From NCBI GenBank assembly GCA_033439685.1, contig JAUEDM010000004.1, forward strand, positions 3,906,001 to 3,970,000: DNA of 64,000 nucleotides, written 5' to 3'. Source of the stretch: Apodospora peruviana (lineage: Eukaryota > Ascomycota > Sordariomycetes > Sordariales > Lasiosphaeriaceae). Both the position numbers and the translations under genes were made by a program. The stretch's first letter is position 1. The number at the start of each line of letters is the position of its first letter. Positions 45,813 to 57,478 of the stretch are shown here, in pieces. The notes beneath the pieces are model-generated. The model worked only from the letters and a program-made list of their open reading frames with translations, had not been told where the DNA came from and searched no databases.

Positions 45813-47758
45813 GATGTCGGATTTGTGGTTTGCGGAGATGGAAATGCGAATGTTTATGAGTGCTGAGGTTTGTTAGATGTTTGCTTCTGTAGAAGGGAGT
45901 TGCAATGATGAACGAAGAAGGAAGATGGATGGAAGAGGGGAAGTTGCCTTGCCTATAACAGGCACGGACGGTGGCAAGACCGGTAAACTCAAAATCAACA
46001 CACATACCTCTACTCACGTGGGTAAATGATGATCTATCGTGGAACGATGTGATGCAATGACACAGTAAGAGATCCGTCGCTCTAATTCCGTGCGTCGACG
46101 TCTAGATGCAGTTCGAACCAAAGGAAGAGTTGGAGAAGCTTCAGTGACACACAAGGACGAAGAAGGAGGGTGTTGAGGGACGGCATATTGGGAGGGACGG
46201 GAAGCCTCCTTTATGGACAGAAGGGCAACCACCACACCTCCCGGATCACTTATGCCGCCCAGCAACAGCAGGAGGGCAGGAGCACCCAGAGGATGGCAAC
46301 AAACCCTCAAAAGCCCAAAGCAGGCCAGATGCGGAAGGCATCCTCCTGAGAGGCGCTGAGCTGAGCCTGGTAACGCCTAGTAGAAAGCGGGGTAAGATGT
46401 CGCAGCGTCTGGATTCAAATGCAGGCGCCAATCACAATGGGAGCAGGAACGTCACTTCGAGTTCACAGATGCCCTTGCCGTCTCACTGAGAGACGGGGGT
46501 GGCGCCATGGCGCAGGCTGGTCACGCGGGGAAGTCAGGGGTGTTGTGCCTTGGAATTGGAGCTTGTGATTGTCAACAACACTCGATTTTGTGCAAAGATG
46601 ATAATTTTCGTCAAGTTGAATCATTCAAGACATAATCCGACTTTCTCGCCAATGTCATTTGGAAGCTGTCGCTTTTGCTAAGGCGTAGTCGACCCAACAA
46701 GCTCACCGCAAGCGGATCTTCAGGGCTCTGACTCCACAACTTCCCCGGACTCCACGATCGCGGACTCCACCCCCGCGTTCGAAGTCAGGGCCGCTGTGGA
46801 GCCGGTGGAGCGCCCGGTCGCCAACTTCAACTTCAATCAACGACGACCCCAGACTTGCAAGACCAACGAATGCTCTGATGTGATATGTTTGACAGTCGGT
46901 GCGGGAGAGTATTGAAGTTGATTGCTCCTCTTCATCGGTGCTGAATTCATGAGTTGTCAAGTACTCCGTAGGCGTGAACGCCATAGCAATGCACAGGTGT
47001 CAGGCGCTGTAGGCTGTCGAGACCCGAATAAACCAGGCCCACGACGTACTCTGATCAGTGAGGCATGCTGTTTTGTCCTTTCTTGGCAATCCATATCCTC
47101 AACAGCATCAATTGCAAGGTCCAGATCTAGGGGCTGTCAATCATATGAACAGCAAACTCGCTCTGTGCACTCGACACGGACAGCGGCGGGCACGATTGAC
47201 CTGGGGCCTGACTGAACATCAAGCGTGCTCTTGGCATTGAACTTGAGACCCAGGCCTTCTTCAAGCTGCATGGCAGGTGGGCCGGCAAGTCACCAGCGTG
47301 CGGATCGGATATCGGCAACTCATTCGATGGGACATTCACACCGCGCAATCAAAATGATCAGTAACCCGTACTTTCTGTGCGTCTGATAAGAATTAAACCG
47401 TTATTGCCTGACATTGTAAGATGTCGATTTGGAGTTGTCGAGGAGCAACGGGAGGTCAGCGGCTTTGACTGAGTGGACAACTGAAGCTCAACCAGGTCCC
47501 ACAATTTTAATTGTTAGTGTCCGAGTCCCGTGGGGTCTGTGGGGCATTGTCGACCTCAAGGCTGGTCGAGGCTGCTTTCGACGACACCCGCATGATGCGC
47601 CCATAGACCACTCATTTCTACTCACAATCGCAACCTCCTTCTAACAGGCGACACACGAGAGGGCAACATATACGTGATTCACACAGCCTCAGCAACAGCC
47701 CGTTGTGTCGGCCGGCGAGTGACATTTAGTATTATAGAGAAGCCTCGAGCTCAGAGTT
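45813..47758. other. Long intergenic region
   Basis: About 1.9 kb with no supported gene. It includes the promoter of the small minus-strand gene and, after 47.6 kb, the upstream side of DUF7924-like copy 2. No repeats connecting it to the flanking copies were noticed by eye. Confidence 0.4.
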
Positions 47759-49598
47759 ATGAAAATGGACGACCGACCTCACAAAAAGCCACGCCTTTCT
47801 GTCGAGCACGATTTGCCCTCACCATCTCCATCTCCATCACTAACACCAACAATAAAGACAACTAGCTTGACGCGTGAAAATCTGCGTCTGTTTAACCAGA
47901 TGGCTGGGGGTACCCGTGGAATCCGGGTGCGGACGGGAGCAAATACTAATCCTCACCGACATCGAAAAGCTGCAAGACAACATGTACTACGAAGGCGGGA
48001 TTTGCATGCAAGGCAGTCAACAACGGTCTGCTAGACGTTAGCGAATCCGAACCACCAAGCAATCTCGATGAGCTTAGTAGGGAGCTGAATAAGGGCAGCA
48101 GTTCACCTCCGCCCTCCCCAGATTCGTACCAACTCTAACGTTACCGGGCATCCACATCAACCAGTGAAGCCGTGATTCGGAATGAGATAACCATCCATCT
48201 TCTCAAGCAGTACGAATACGGAGAGCGACGGTACCGACAGTACTATGACACGGCCTTCACACTCTTCCCCCCATCGGTTGGGTTCAACAATGGGCTGTCC
48301 TCAGCTAAACCTGACTTTTTCGAAGGACTCTCGAGGCCTGGATTTGGTGTCTTCCCTGTCGACAACCGTCTTGGCGGCTCGGCAGTTCTTTTGACGATCC
48401 ACACTCTGTTGCCTTGCCACATCTAGTTGGGGAGTACAAATCGCCTGCTGTGGGCCTAAAAAAGGCAAGGGAGCAGGCAGCCTACGATGGAGCCCACCTT
48501 GTGTATGGGAAGAACCGCGCGCTTCAGTACCTTGGAGCTCCGGATCCTCCTCGCCATGCGACTATCACCACATTCGTCTCTGACGGCTCCACGTTGGAGT
48601 TCTTTGCTCATTATTCGGTTCCCGGAGAGGACGATGATGTAAACGACGTGATCTACCACCAATACCAACTCGCAGCGGTGAACATGGTCAACTCATACAA
48701 AGATTTCGAGTGATGTCGCAGGCAGCTACGCAATCTTTAAGACTTCGCCAAGGTCCAGTCTTATGACCTGAGGGACCGACTGGTTGCCCAGTGGAAGAAC
48801 AGGCGAAAGGCCTTTGCCACCCCGTCGCCAGCGCCATCATCGGTGCGCCGGGCGCACAAATGGGTCCACGATGATGGAAGCGACATGTCAGCACCGGCGA
48901 CTCCGCACATCTCTGTTCCTGACTGTGACTCTGGCGTCGTTAAACCCGTGTCTGAGCCAACCCCTCCAAGATCACCTACCACCCCTGGACCGTCGAGACC
49001 ATCGCTGTCTCTGGGTTCACCTATGGGCCCTCCACCTGGTCGGCGAAGGCCTTCCAGTTCACCAGGGGAGATGAGAAACATGCCCGACCCGCAACATAGG
49101 CAGCCATCGGTTCCCCGACCAACCACCCCTCAACCGCGTCGACAAATGCCTTCATCTGTCAATTCCCCCACGGCTGGTTCTTTAAGCAGTGGTCGATCGG
49201 TAGAGAACAAGACGCCTAGGCCGCAAGTAGACGAGGCCTCGAATTCCTCACCAGCTACCCCTAGAGCTGGTCGACCGATGTCTTCATCGATGGATTCCCC
49301 CACGTACAATTCTACAGACAGCCGGCCCGTGGAGAACAAGTCTACGCATAAGACGCAAGAAAATCAGGCCTCTGGTTCCTCACCAGGTACCCCTACAGCT
49401 GGTCGACAGAGGGCTGCTTCCTCGGCAGGGTCTTCTTCATCAGAGTTTCCTTCGGCAGTTGATGCAAGAAAAAAGACACTGGGACCGCCAGAGCCAAAGC
49501 GGATGGATCGGAGTCCGAGCAGAGGTTCAGGCGGGAGTCTTGCTGAAATGTTCAGCGCCAGGAAGCCCAAGTCACGCCCTGCTTCCTCTGTCTATTAA
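47759..49598 (+). pseudogene. DUF7924-like gene, copy 2, with several frame changes and stops
   Basis: Same family and strand as copy 1. The N-terminus (TSLTRENLRLFNQMAG) is intact. A second-frame piece (AVNNGLLDVSESEPPSNLDE) follows. A third piece covers RYRQYYDTAFTLFPPSVGFN and KPDFFEGL. After another shift near 48385 come LPHLVGEYKSPAVGLKKARE, AAYDGAHLVYGKNRALQYLG and TFVSDGSTLEFFAHYS. Then a TGA (48712-48714) and a TAA (within RRQLRNL-stop) interrupt sequence that otherwise continues as AQSYDLRDRLVAQWKNRRK-like and runs open to 49598 through a Ser/Pro-rich tail. The family PDF and GEYK residues are all present, but the gene cannot make one protein. Confidence 0.65.
49140..49430 (+). repeat. 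Imperfect internal repeats in the Ser/Pro-rich tail of copy 2
   Basis: Two and a half units of about 43 codons. Each begins RQMPSS/GRPMSS/GRQRAASS, continues with an NSPT or DSPT and VENK element, and ends SSPATPRA or SSPGTPTA. They keep the reading frame, unlike the rest of the gene. Confidence 0.6.
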
Positions 49599-50873
49599 CG
49601 CCTTGTTCGACTGTCGCCGCCCCTATTCCACGGTCAAAGGGCAGGCTCTTGGACATACCTGAAGGCCGCGACATGGGTTTATATCGCGTGTTTCGGCGAC
49701 ATAACTCGATTCTCAGACGTTTCGACAGGCACTCCTCACTGTGGTGCAGGTTGGTTGGTTTTCTGGATTGTGCACTTGGTATTGCGTTCACGGGGGTTGG
49801 ATTGGGGATCTTTTCTAGTTATTGCTCGGCTTTTTGTTTTTCTCATACCAGGCGGATCTCATTAGCCATGTTTTTGGCCTTCACGCATAGGTCCACGGGT
49901 TATTTGCTTTTCTTTCTTTGTGGGCTTGTCTTGTTTCCTTGCTTTTCGTCATTTGGATACCTTAAGAGTTTTCAATTTTGTGGGGTTTTGCTGGCTATTG
50001 CACTATTTTGCAGTTTTCATACAGGTGGATTGGACATCTCCAAATTTCCACGTATCTTTTGCTTTTCTTTCTCGGCTGGCTGGCCTCATTCGTTGGGTTC
50101 CGTCATTGGATACCCTTAAATTTTAGAGTTCTTTTGGTAGCCCAACTTAGTACCTATCAGCTTTTATGACAGACACAACGGTGTGAGCCCGCTGCTGGGG
50201 TAAGCATGTGATGAAACAAAGTTGTAGACTCGTATATATCTCAACTTGGATAGTAGCTTTTATCGGCTGGAATACTGGCCTTGCGAGTAAGCCCCTGCAC
50301 ATGACATAGATCATCAGGCGTGTAGGCAGCTACAAGTTGAATCGTTCTACGTTCAGGGATATATCACCATGCAGTTAAGGTTACCAACAGCCTTTGTTGC
50401 CAGGATGTCAGTCGTTACCACTGGGCATTAATCCGTACACGCAAAGTCACATGGGTAGAGAGGTTGGTTGAGAGGAGAGGAGATGGCTTGAAACTAATAA
50501 AATAAAATACAACACAAACCGGGCATATGTATGTAGAATTGCAATATAGGTCCAATGCATTGGCTCAGGTAATAATGAACCACAGGGCGGCCGCCCCAGT
50601 CCGAGGAGTCCTGAATGTGACGTACGTACGGATTACACGGAGACTTGTTACAGTGCAAATGTGCAAACCGAGTCCGAATGTGCCGACAGATCCGGTGCTG
50701 CCGTGCACAACGAACGGGTCGGGTGCACAGGAATCCTTGGCCACTGTTGGCTGCTGCTCCACAATGTTGAAAGCGATCCAAACATCCGATCGATGGACCC
50801 TGAATCTTTTTGACTTTCCCAAAAACTCGAAAATTTGAAGCCATCTCGACAGTCCCTTCTCTAATCATTCACA
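49599..50873. other. T-rich intergenic region with a diverged duplication
   Basis: About 1.27 kb. The stretch 49.83-50.15 kb is unusually T-rich on this strand and contains two diverged copies of a roughly 150-base unit. A 156-codon frame here is composed of Phe/Leu/Ser from T-rich codons and is not accepted as a gene. The last 300 bases are the Kei1 promoter side. Confidence 0.45.
49835..50145 (+). repeat. Diverged tandem duplication, unit about 150-170 bases
   Basis: Matching blocks in the same order: TTTTTCTCATACCAGGCGGA (about 49838) with TTTTCATACAGGTGGATTGG (about 50014); TTTGCTTTTCTTTCTTTG (about 49905) with TTTTGCTTTTCTTTCTCGG (about 50058); CGTCATTTGGATACCTTAAG (about 49946) with CGTCATTGGATACCCTTAAA (about 50101). 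Spacing varies a little, so the copies are old. Confidence 0.5.
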
Positions 50874-51868
50874 ATGACTTCCTTTTCCAGGGGTTGCAGG
50901 ATGCGGCTACGGCTGCCCCGTCCAAAGGTAAGCAGTATTTCCGTACCCTTGCTGGACCGAAAACAAAAGTACCAAGCCCCACACGTCATCAAAGTGTCGC
51001 TCGAGAATACGCAATACGCGCCTGCAGCAGCGATCGCAAATCGATCAAAGCCACAGTTTCGCGAATGGGACCAAATATCACTAACATTTTGTCCGTCAAG
51101 ACATTTATAGGGTTGATGTCGCTTCAGACCGGCACCGAGCTGATCGCGCTGTCGCTGCTCTTCAACAAGGCAACGGGCGTTTACGGTATTCTGGCCATCT
51201 TCACGGGCTACGCGCTGTCGGCCGTCCAGCTGTCCATGTACATCCTCGCGCTTTTGACTCTGATCGCGCTCGCCTATGCGCTACCGCACATACGGAAACA
51301 GTCGCCCTTTGAGAACCTCGCGCTCGCGTGGCTTTATGTCTTGGATACGATCGCCGGCGCGGCGTACACGACGGTGTATGCGGTGGCGTGGTACAATGCG
51401 AGTTTTCACGACCCAAAGGGGCCGGCGGGCGCCGATGACGACACGAGCGCGGCGAACAGTACGATTACTGCTGACGGAAACCCGGGTGCGCCGGTGATCA
51501 AGGCTGCTGGAGTCCAAGAGACGGCGACGAGCTTGGTGCTGGTCGTCCTATTCACGCTCGTCCGGGTTTATTTTTGTCTGGTGGTGATGGCGTACGCGCG
51601 CATGGTGCTGCAGCGGTTCGCGGGCGAGCAGCAGTACAACAACGCGGCTACTACAGAGGAAGAGGATGGCGATGATAATACTATTACGGAAGTGGACGAG
51701 TCAAAGAGTGTGTTTGCTGTCGGCCAGCAGCTTGGTGACGGATGGAAGGGCAAGCTGGGCAGGATTATGGTGTCTGTTGGGAGAGGGTATTGGATGGAGA
51801 GGAAAGAGGACGAGGAGTGGACGAGACATGTCAGCTCAAAGTTTAGAGCGCGGACCCTGAGGGTGTAA
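50874..51868 (+). CDS. KEI1: Inositolphosphorylceramide synthase subunit Kei1
   Basis: Kei1 is the regulatory membrane subunit that holds the Aur1 catalytic subunit in an active, Golgi-retained IPC synthase. Exon 1 (50874-50927) encodes the basic N-terminus MTSFSRGCRMRLRLPRPK. A 173-base intron (GTAAGC...GTCAAG) joins it to exon 2 (51101-51868), giving 273 residues. The joint creates LPRPKTFIGLMSLQTGTE, the most conserved Kei1 block. FNKATGVYGILAIFTGYALS and PHIRKQSPFENLALAWLYVL follow, with four membrane helices in all. An Ala/Gly/Asp-rich luminal or loop insertion (about 130-165) and a charged cytoplasmic tail complete it. An alternative in-frame reading through the intron from 50810 is open by chance, but it does not match the family N-terminus. 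Confidence 0.88.
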
Positions 51869-52666
51869 GTGACTTTTCCGGTCAGCTGCCACTGTCAGTC
51901 AACCCCGGTCTTGAGGCGTTTAATAAGCGAGCGAGCGAGCGGGCTTCGATACCACTGCGACGGTTCTGCTTTGAGGGCATTTGCATCCTTGTATATATAT
52001 CGTACTTTCGATTTTCCTTACTGCATTCTATTGGGTGGGCATGGCATCAGGGACGGTATACACGCGGGTATGGTAGCATAATTTAGAGCAAAGAGAAATA
52101 TCAACTTGTCTTTTTTCTTACGTTGATGCCGATACGTAATTCAACTTTCTGGAAAACATCTCGGTGGCGTTTATGGCGTTACTTGGCACCCGTGATGCAG
52201 GTTAAAGTGAAGTCTCGGTGTTCGGCGAGTTGACATGGCCACGGGATACCATCTGAGCTTGAAGTGTGTCACAGACTGGTGGGGACTGGACCATAACGAC
52301 TTTTGCCGTGATTCTCGCAACATTGAAAAACTATTCAATAGTTCTATTAGTAGAGTCCAGACGGCTGGCGCCGCCGTTACAGTCCATGACAAAGAGCCAT
52401 TGAAAATTCTGGAGACATCATTCGCTGGCCGTTTGGGGGTTACGTTGAAAACCCGGTGAGGAGGAGGTTAGCCTGATCACGCCATCGATGCAATCGCCCC
52501 AAACCACCCCATTGCCGAGAGATATGCGGGGCCAAATTATAGCTGCCAGTGGCCTCGTCCCTCCGTGGCCGGCCCCTTTGAAAGATTTGAACAGAAATCT
52601 CGAAACGCGATTGTCGTTTTCCTCCAGATATCTCCAACTCTCTGCCATACACGCCCGGGCTCAGAG
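51869..52666. other. Intergenic region, promoter of sulfite reductase
   Basis: About 800 bases between the Kei1 stop and the sulfite reductase start. A GAGCGAGCGAGCGGGC short repeat at about 51928 is the only notable structure. No gene. Confidence 0.5.
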
Positions 52667-55600
52667 ATGGCAGAAGATTCGAGCTTCAAGATTGGCACGC
52701 CCGAGGAGGCCGGTACGTCGCTGCAATTGCACCCCGCGTTTTCTACCCCGTACCCCGTATCCTGGGACATGATGCCGTCTAAGCTGCCCCGCCAATAGGG
52801 GATCTACATGACGGACTCTTGTCCATTGAAGTTTGTCAATGCCAAAATAGCTTGCTGACAGTTGACATCTTTGCAGTCGCGCAGATTGCCTACCTCGCAA
52901 GCGACACAGTTATCTCGGTGCAGCCGTCATTGGCCTCCGATTCGGACTTCTCGAGCCACCTCAAGAGATTCGCCGGCCGGAAAGATAAAAGTCTGGTTGC
53001 GAAGAACGCGGATTCAGTTCCGGATATTCTCTCAGTCAGACACAACACCGACCCCCTACTCTCGGTGTTCACCCCTATTCGCGCCGGCCGTCTGGTTTCG
53101 GTGACGACCACTTCTAGCATCCTGCTGCCGTCCGTGGCGCATCTCTACAGACTTGCAAACTTACCCGTCGTCCTCCATGTTGCGCTGGCTCCCAAGAGCT
53201 TCCCCGACTGCTCGGCAATCACCTCTATCCGCAATTCAGGATGGACCTTCCTACAGTCCGAGTCTCTCCAGGAGGCGCAAGACATGGCCCTGACCGCCCA
53301 TGCTCTGGCCATCCGCTCCGGCAAGGGAGTCATCCACTTCTTTGACCCTAACTCCAGCGCAAAGAACGAGCCAATTACCTCCGAGGACCCCGAGGTCATC
53401 CGTGAGATCCTGAACATCGATAATGTACGCCGCTTCCAAGCTGTGCCCATTTCAGAGTCTGGCATCTACGCAGACGATGGTCGCGTGGCTATTGCCTCTG
53501 ACCAGCCCGAGCCTGTCGCCCGCCCGATCAATGGCGTACAGGCAAGCGCGCTCGAGGTTCCAAGCTCGAATGCGACATCAACACACGTATCCTCAAAGTC
53601 AAGCCAGCAGAGCGGAACCAACTCTCCATCAAGCGTATCCACCGCTACCACGATCGAGCCAGCGGCACCGGTCGTCACCTCCGAACACATCTACCAGTAC
53701 GTTACTTCGATATGGCAACGGCTTAACGATCTGGTCGGCAGGCAATACAACGCTTTTGAGTGGACCGGGCCCGCAAATGCCGAGAACTGCCTCTTTGTCT
53801 TTGGCTCTGCCACCGCCCTGTTCCAGGAGGCCATTGCTAGCGCGCAAGGCGACGACGTATTTGCGAAGTCTGGTATACTGACCGCCAGACTCTACCGGCC
53901 GTGGCTGGGCGCAAAGCTCATCGAGGCCATCCCCAGATCTGTCAAGCGGGTAGCAGTTCTCGAGCAGGTCTCGAGGAAGACAACGAAGTGGGGTCCTCTG
54001 CTAATTGATGTTCTGACTACCGTCAAGAGCGCCGTTGGCGGTGTCGAGACCATTGTTGGCAACCAACTGGGCTACATCTCGCGGGAGACCGTGCGCCAGG
54101 CTCTCCGGGGCATCTTCCAGAACTTGACTTCGGAGAAGCCCATTCAGAACTTGGAGGTTGGCGAGCGCGAAGCGCCCCAGCTGGGCTCCGAGTATGGCCT
54201 GGAGAAGCCTAAACTCGAGACGGCCTACACCAAGATCCTCGACCAATTGTTTGGCAGCCGAGTATACATTGCCAACTCCATCGAGGCCGATAATGCCGGC
54301 ATCTCCAACACAGTTTCAGCCAGCCCCGAGTACGGGTTTGGTGCTCTGCTTGCGAGGAACGAGCGCAAGCAGAGATTCGTTGGTGAGGTCAAGGAGGCGG
54401 CCAGCTCTGGTCGGTTCCTCACCGAAGTCCCCAAGAGATCGTTGGCCAAGTGGGTGGCTAACGTGGACGACACCAAGAAGGCCGAGGAAGCCGCTGATGA
54501 CGTTGTTTACAAGCTCACAATCGACAATTCGAGGCTATCACGGGAACTGCTGCAGAACAAGGCTTTCTTCAGAAAACAGTCGCTCTGGCTTGTTGGGTCC
54601 GATGCCTGGTCATACGATCTCGGAAACTCAGGCGTCCACCATGTCCTCGCATCTGGCGAGAACGTCAATTTGCTGATCATCGATTCAACCCCCTACTCAG
54701 AGCGCGCTGCGGCTGATGCGAACCGGAGGAAGAAGGACATTGGCCTGTACGCCATGAACTTTGGAAACGCATATGTTGCCTCGACTGCCGTCTACAGCTC
54801 ATACACACAGGTTCTTCAGGCGATGGACGAGGCGGACAAGTTCAATGGCCCGTCCATCGTGTTGGCCTATCTCCCCTACTTTGGCGAGCATGATTCTCCT
54901 CTGACCGTCCTCCAGGAGACCAAGAAGGCGGTCGACCTCGGATACTGGCCTCTTTATCGCTGGAACCCGGACAACGAGAAGAAGGGCGAGCCCAGCTTTT
55001 CCCTGGATTCGGAGCGTATCAAGAAGGAGCTCAAGGAGTTTTTGGATAGAGACAACCAGCTAACGCAGATAATGCGGAAGGATCCGCTATTTGGCACTGC
55101 CTTAGCTCAAGATTTCGGTACCGAGATTCGCGCCCAGCAAAAGCGCAAGGCCAAGGATGCCTACAACCAGCTTCTCGAGGGTCTGTTTGGTGCCCCGCTT
55201 ACCATCCTCTTTGCGTCTGACAATGGCAATGCTCAGTCTGTCGCCAAGCGGTTAGGCAACCGGGGTCGCGCACGAGGCCTCAAGACGACCGTCATGGCTA
55301 TGGAGGACTACCCGGTGGAGGATCTCCCGAGCGAAGAGAATATCGTCTTTATCACATCCACTGCCGGTCAGGGTGAGTTCCCACAGAACGGCTTGTCGTT
55401 CTGGCATGCCATCAAGGACAGCACCGAGCTGGATCTTGCTTCCGTCAGGTACTCTGTCATGGCGCTAGGAGACAGCCACTACTGGCCAAGAAAGGAGGAC
55501 AGGGTGTACTACAATAAGCCCGGAAAGGACTTGGATCGGGTACTGGCCAACTTTGGCGCGACGCGGCTGGCAGATGTGGGTCTCGGTGATGACCAAGACC

Positions 55601-57478
55601 CAGATGGATACCAGACGGGCTACCAGGAGTGGGAGCCGAAGATCTGGGAGGCCTTGGGCGTAGCCAACGTCGATGGTCTCCCGGAGGAGCCGGCACCGAT
55701 CACCAACGAGGACATCAAGCTGGCATCTAACTACCTTCGTGGCACGATTGTAGAGGGACTCAACAATACGTCCACTGGTGCCCTGTCGCCGGAGGATGGT
55801 CAACTCACAAAGTTCCACGGCACATACCAGCAAGACGACCGCGATATCAGAGATGAGCGCAAAGCGCAAGGTCTAGAGCCGGCGTACTCCTTCATGATTC
55901 GCTGCAGACTGCCTGGTGGTGTTTCGACCCCCAAGCAGTGGATTCAGATGGACGACATCAGCAACGAGCTCGGCAACGAGACCATGAAGCTGACCACCCG
56001 GCAGACCTTCCAGTTCCACGGCGTGGTCAAGGGCAAGCTGAAGCCGGCGATGCAGGCGATCAACCGTGCGCTCATGACGACCATTGCCGCCTGCGGAGAT
56101 GTCAACCGTAACGTCATGTGCAGCCCGCTGCCTTCGCAGTCCAAGTACCACCGGGAGGTTTACGCCTGCTCCCAGAAAATCAGCGACCACCTGCTACCGT
56201 CCACCACGGCCTACCACGAGATTTGGTTGACCGATGACAATGACAAAAAGGTCCAGGTTGCCGGTGACGCCGTCCAGGACTTCGAGCCGCTTTACGGGCC
56301 CACCTATTTACCGCGAAAGTTCAAGATCTCCATTGCCATTCCGCCGTACAATGATGTCGATGTGTACGCACACGACATCGGTCTTATTGCTATCAAGGGA
56401 GAAGATGGGCACCTGGTCGGCTTCAACCTGCTGGCAGGAGGCGGTATGGGCGCGACACACAACAACAAGAAGACGTATCCCCAAACCGGACGTATGCTTG
56501 GCTTCGCCAAGACGTCGGAAGTGCACATTGCCTGCGAGAAGGTGATGTTAGTACAGCGCGATCACGGCGACCGCAAGAACCGCAAGCACGCCAGATTGAA
56601 GTACACTATCGACGACATGGGCGTTGATGTCTTCCGTTCCAAGGTTGAGGAGCTCTGGGGCCAGAAGTTTGAAGGTCCCCGTGCCTTCCACTTTGATAGC
56701 AATGTCGACACGTTCGGCTGGACCAAGGACGAGACGGGCATGAATCACTTCTGTTTCTTCATTGAGAACGGCCGCATTGAGGATACAGCCGACTTCCAGA
56801 TGAAGACTGGCCTGCGCGAGATTGCCAAGGTGCACAAGGGCGAGTTCCGCCTTACGCCTAACCAGCACCTGATCCTCAGCAACGTCGCAGATGCAGACTT
56901 ACCTGCGTTGAAGGCCCTCATGGCGCAGTACAAGCTGGACAACATCCAGTTCTCTTCTCTGCGTCTGTCTTCGTCGGCCTGCGTAGCCTTCCCCACCTGC
57001 GGTCTTGCCATGGCGGAAAGTGAGCGTTATCTGCCAGTGCTGATCTCCAAGTTGGAGTCTACTCTGGAGGAAGTTGGTCTCCGCCAGGATAGCATCGTCA
57101 TGAGGATGACTGGCTGCCCTAACGGATGCGCCCGGCCGTGGTTGGCCGAGGTGGCGTTTGTGGGCAAGGCGTTTAATACGTACAACATGTATCTCGGCGG
57201 TGGGTACCACGGACAGCGGTTGAACAAGCTGTACCGCGCCAGCATCCAGGAGCCGGAGATTCTGGAGATCATGAAGGGCTTGTTGAGCAGGTATGCGAAG
57301 GAGAGGGAAGAAGGAGAGAGGTTTGGCGACTGGACGATCCGGGCGGGCATCATCAAGGCCACTACAGAGGGCAGGGATTTCCATGATGGGGTGAGTTTTT
57401 CTGATGTGCTTTGAAGCTTTGTGGATTCTGGCTAACAATTTTTGATAGGTTGCTGAGGAAGATGAGGACGAAGAGTGA
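52667..57478 (+). CDS. Sulfite reductase (NADPH) hemoprotein beta subunit
   Basis: Reduces sulfite to sulfide in cysteine and methionine synthesis (Met5/Ecm17 of yeast). Exons 52667-52712, 52877-57390 and 57449-57478 give 1529 residues, close to the usual fungal length. The N-terminal half resembles pyruvate-ferredoxin oxidoreductase-like domains. A flavodoxin-like domain starts near residue 788 (LTILFASDNGNAQSVAKRLG, FITSTAGQGEFP). Two ferredoxin-like/siroheme half domains follow. The four Fe-S/siroheme cysteines are present in ACVAFPTCGLAM (about 1383) and TGCPNGCARPW (about 1428). The first 16 residues are in a separate small exon. The last exon adds only VAEEDEDEE; if that intron were retained the protein would instead end VSFSDVL. 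Partner would be the Met10-type alpha subunit, not in this window. Confidence 0.95.

Noticed and set aside
46090..46130. GGTTCGAA-type box as a tRNA gene
   Set aside because: No A box at the right distance and no acceptor stem could be paired.
49649..50119. 156-codon hydrophobic frame resembling a membrane protein
   Set aside because: T-rich duplicated DNA gives Phe/Leu/Ser codons by chance; no family, and its copies diverge without keeping the frame.
50810..50873. N-terminal extension of Kei1 by reading through the intron
   Set aside because: The family N-terminus (basic, then PRPKTFIGLMSLQTG) is only produced by splicing 50927 to 51101.
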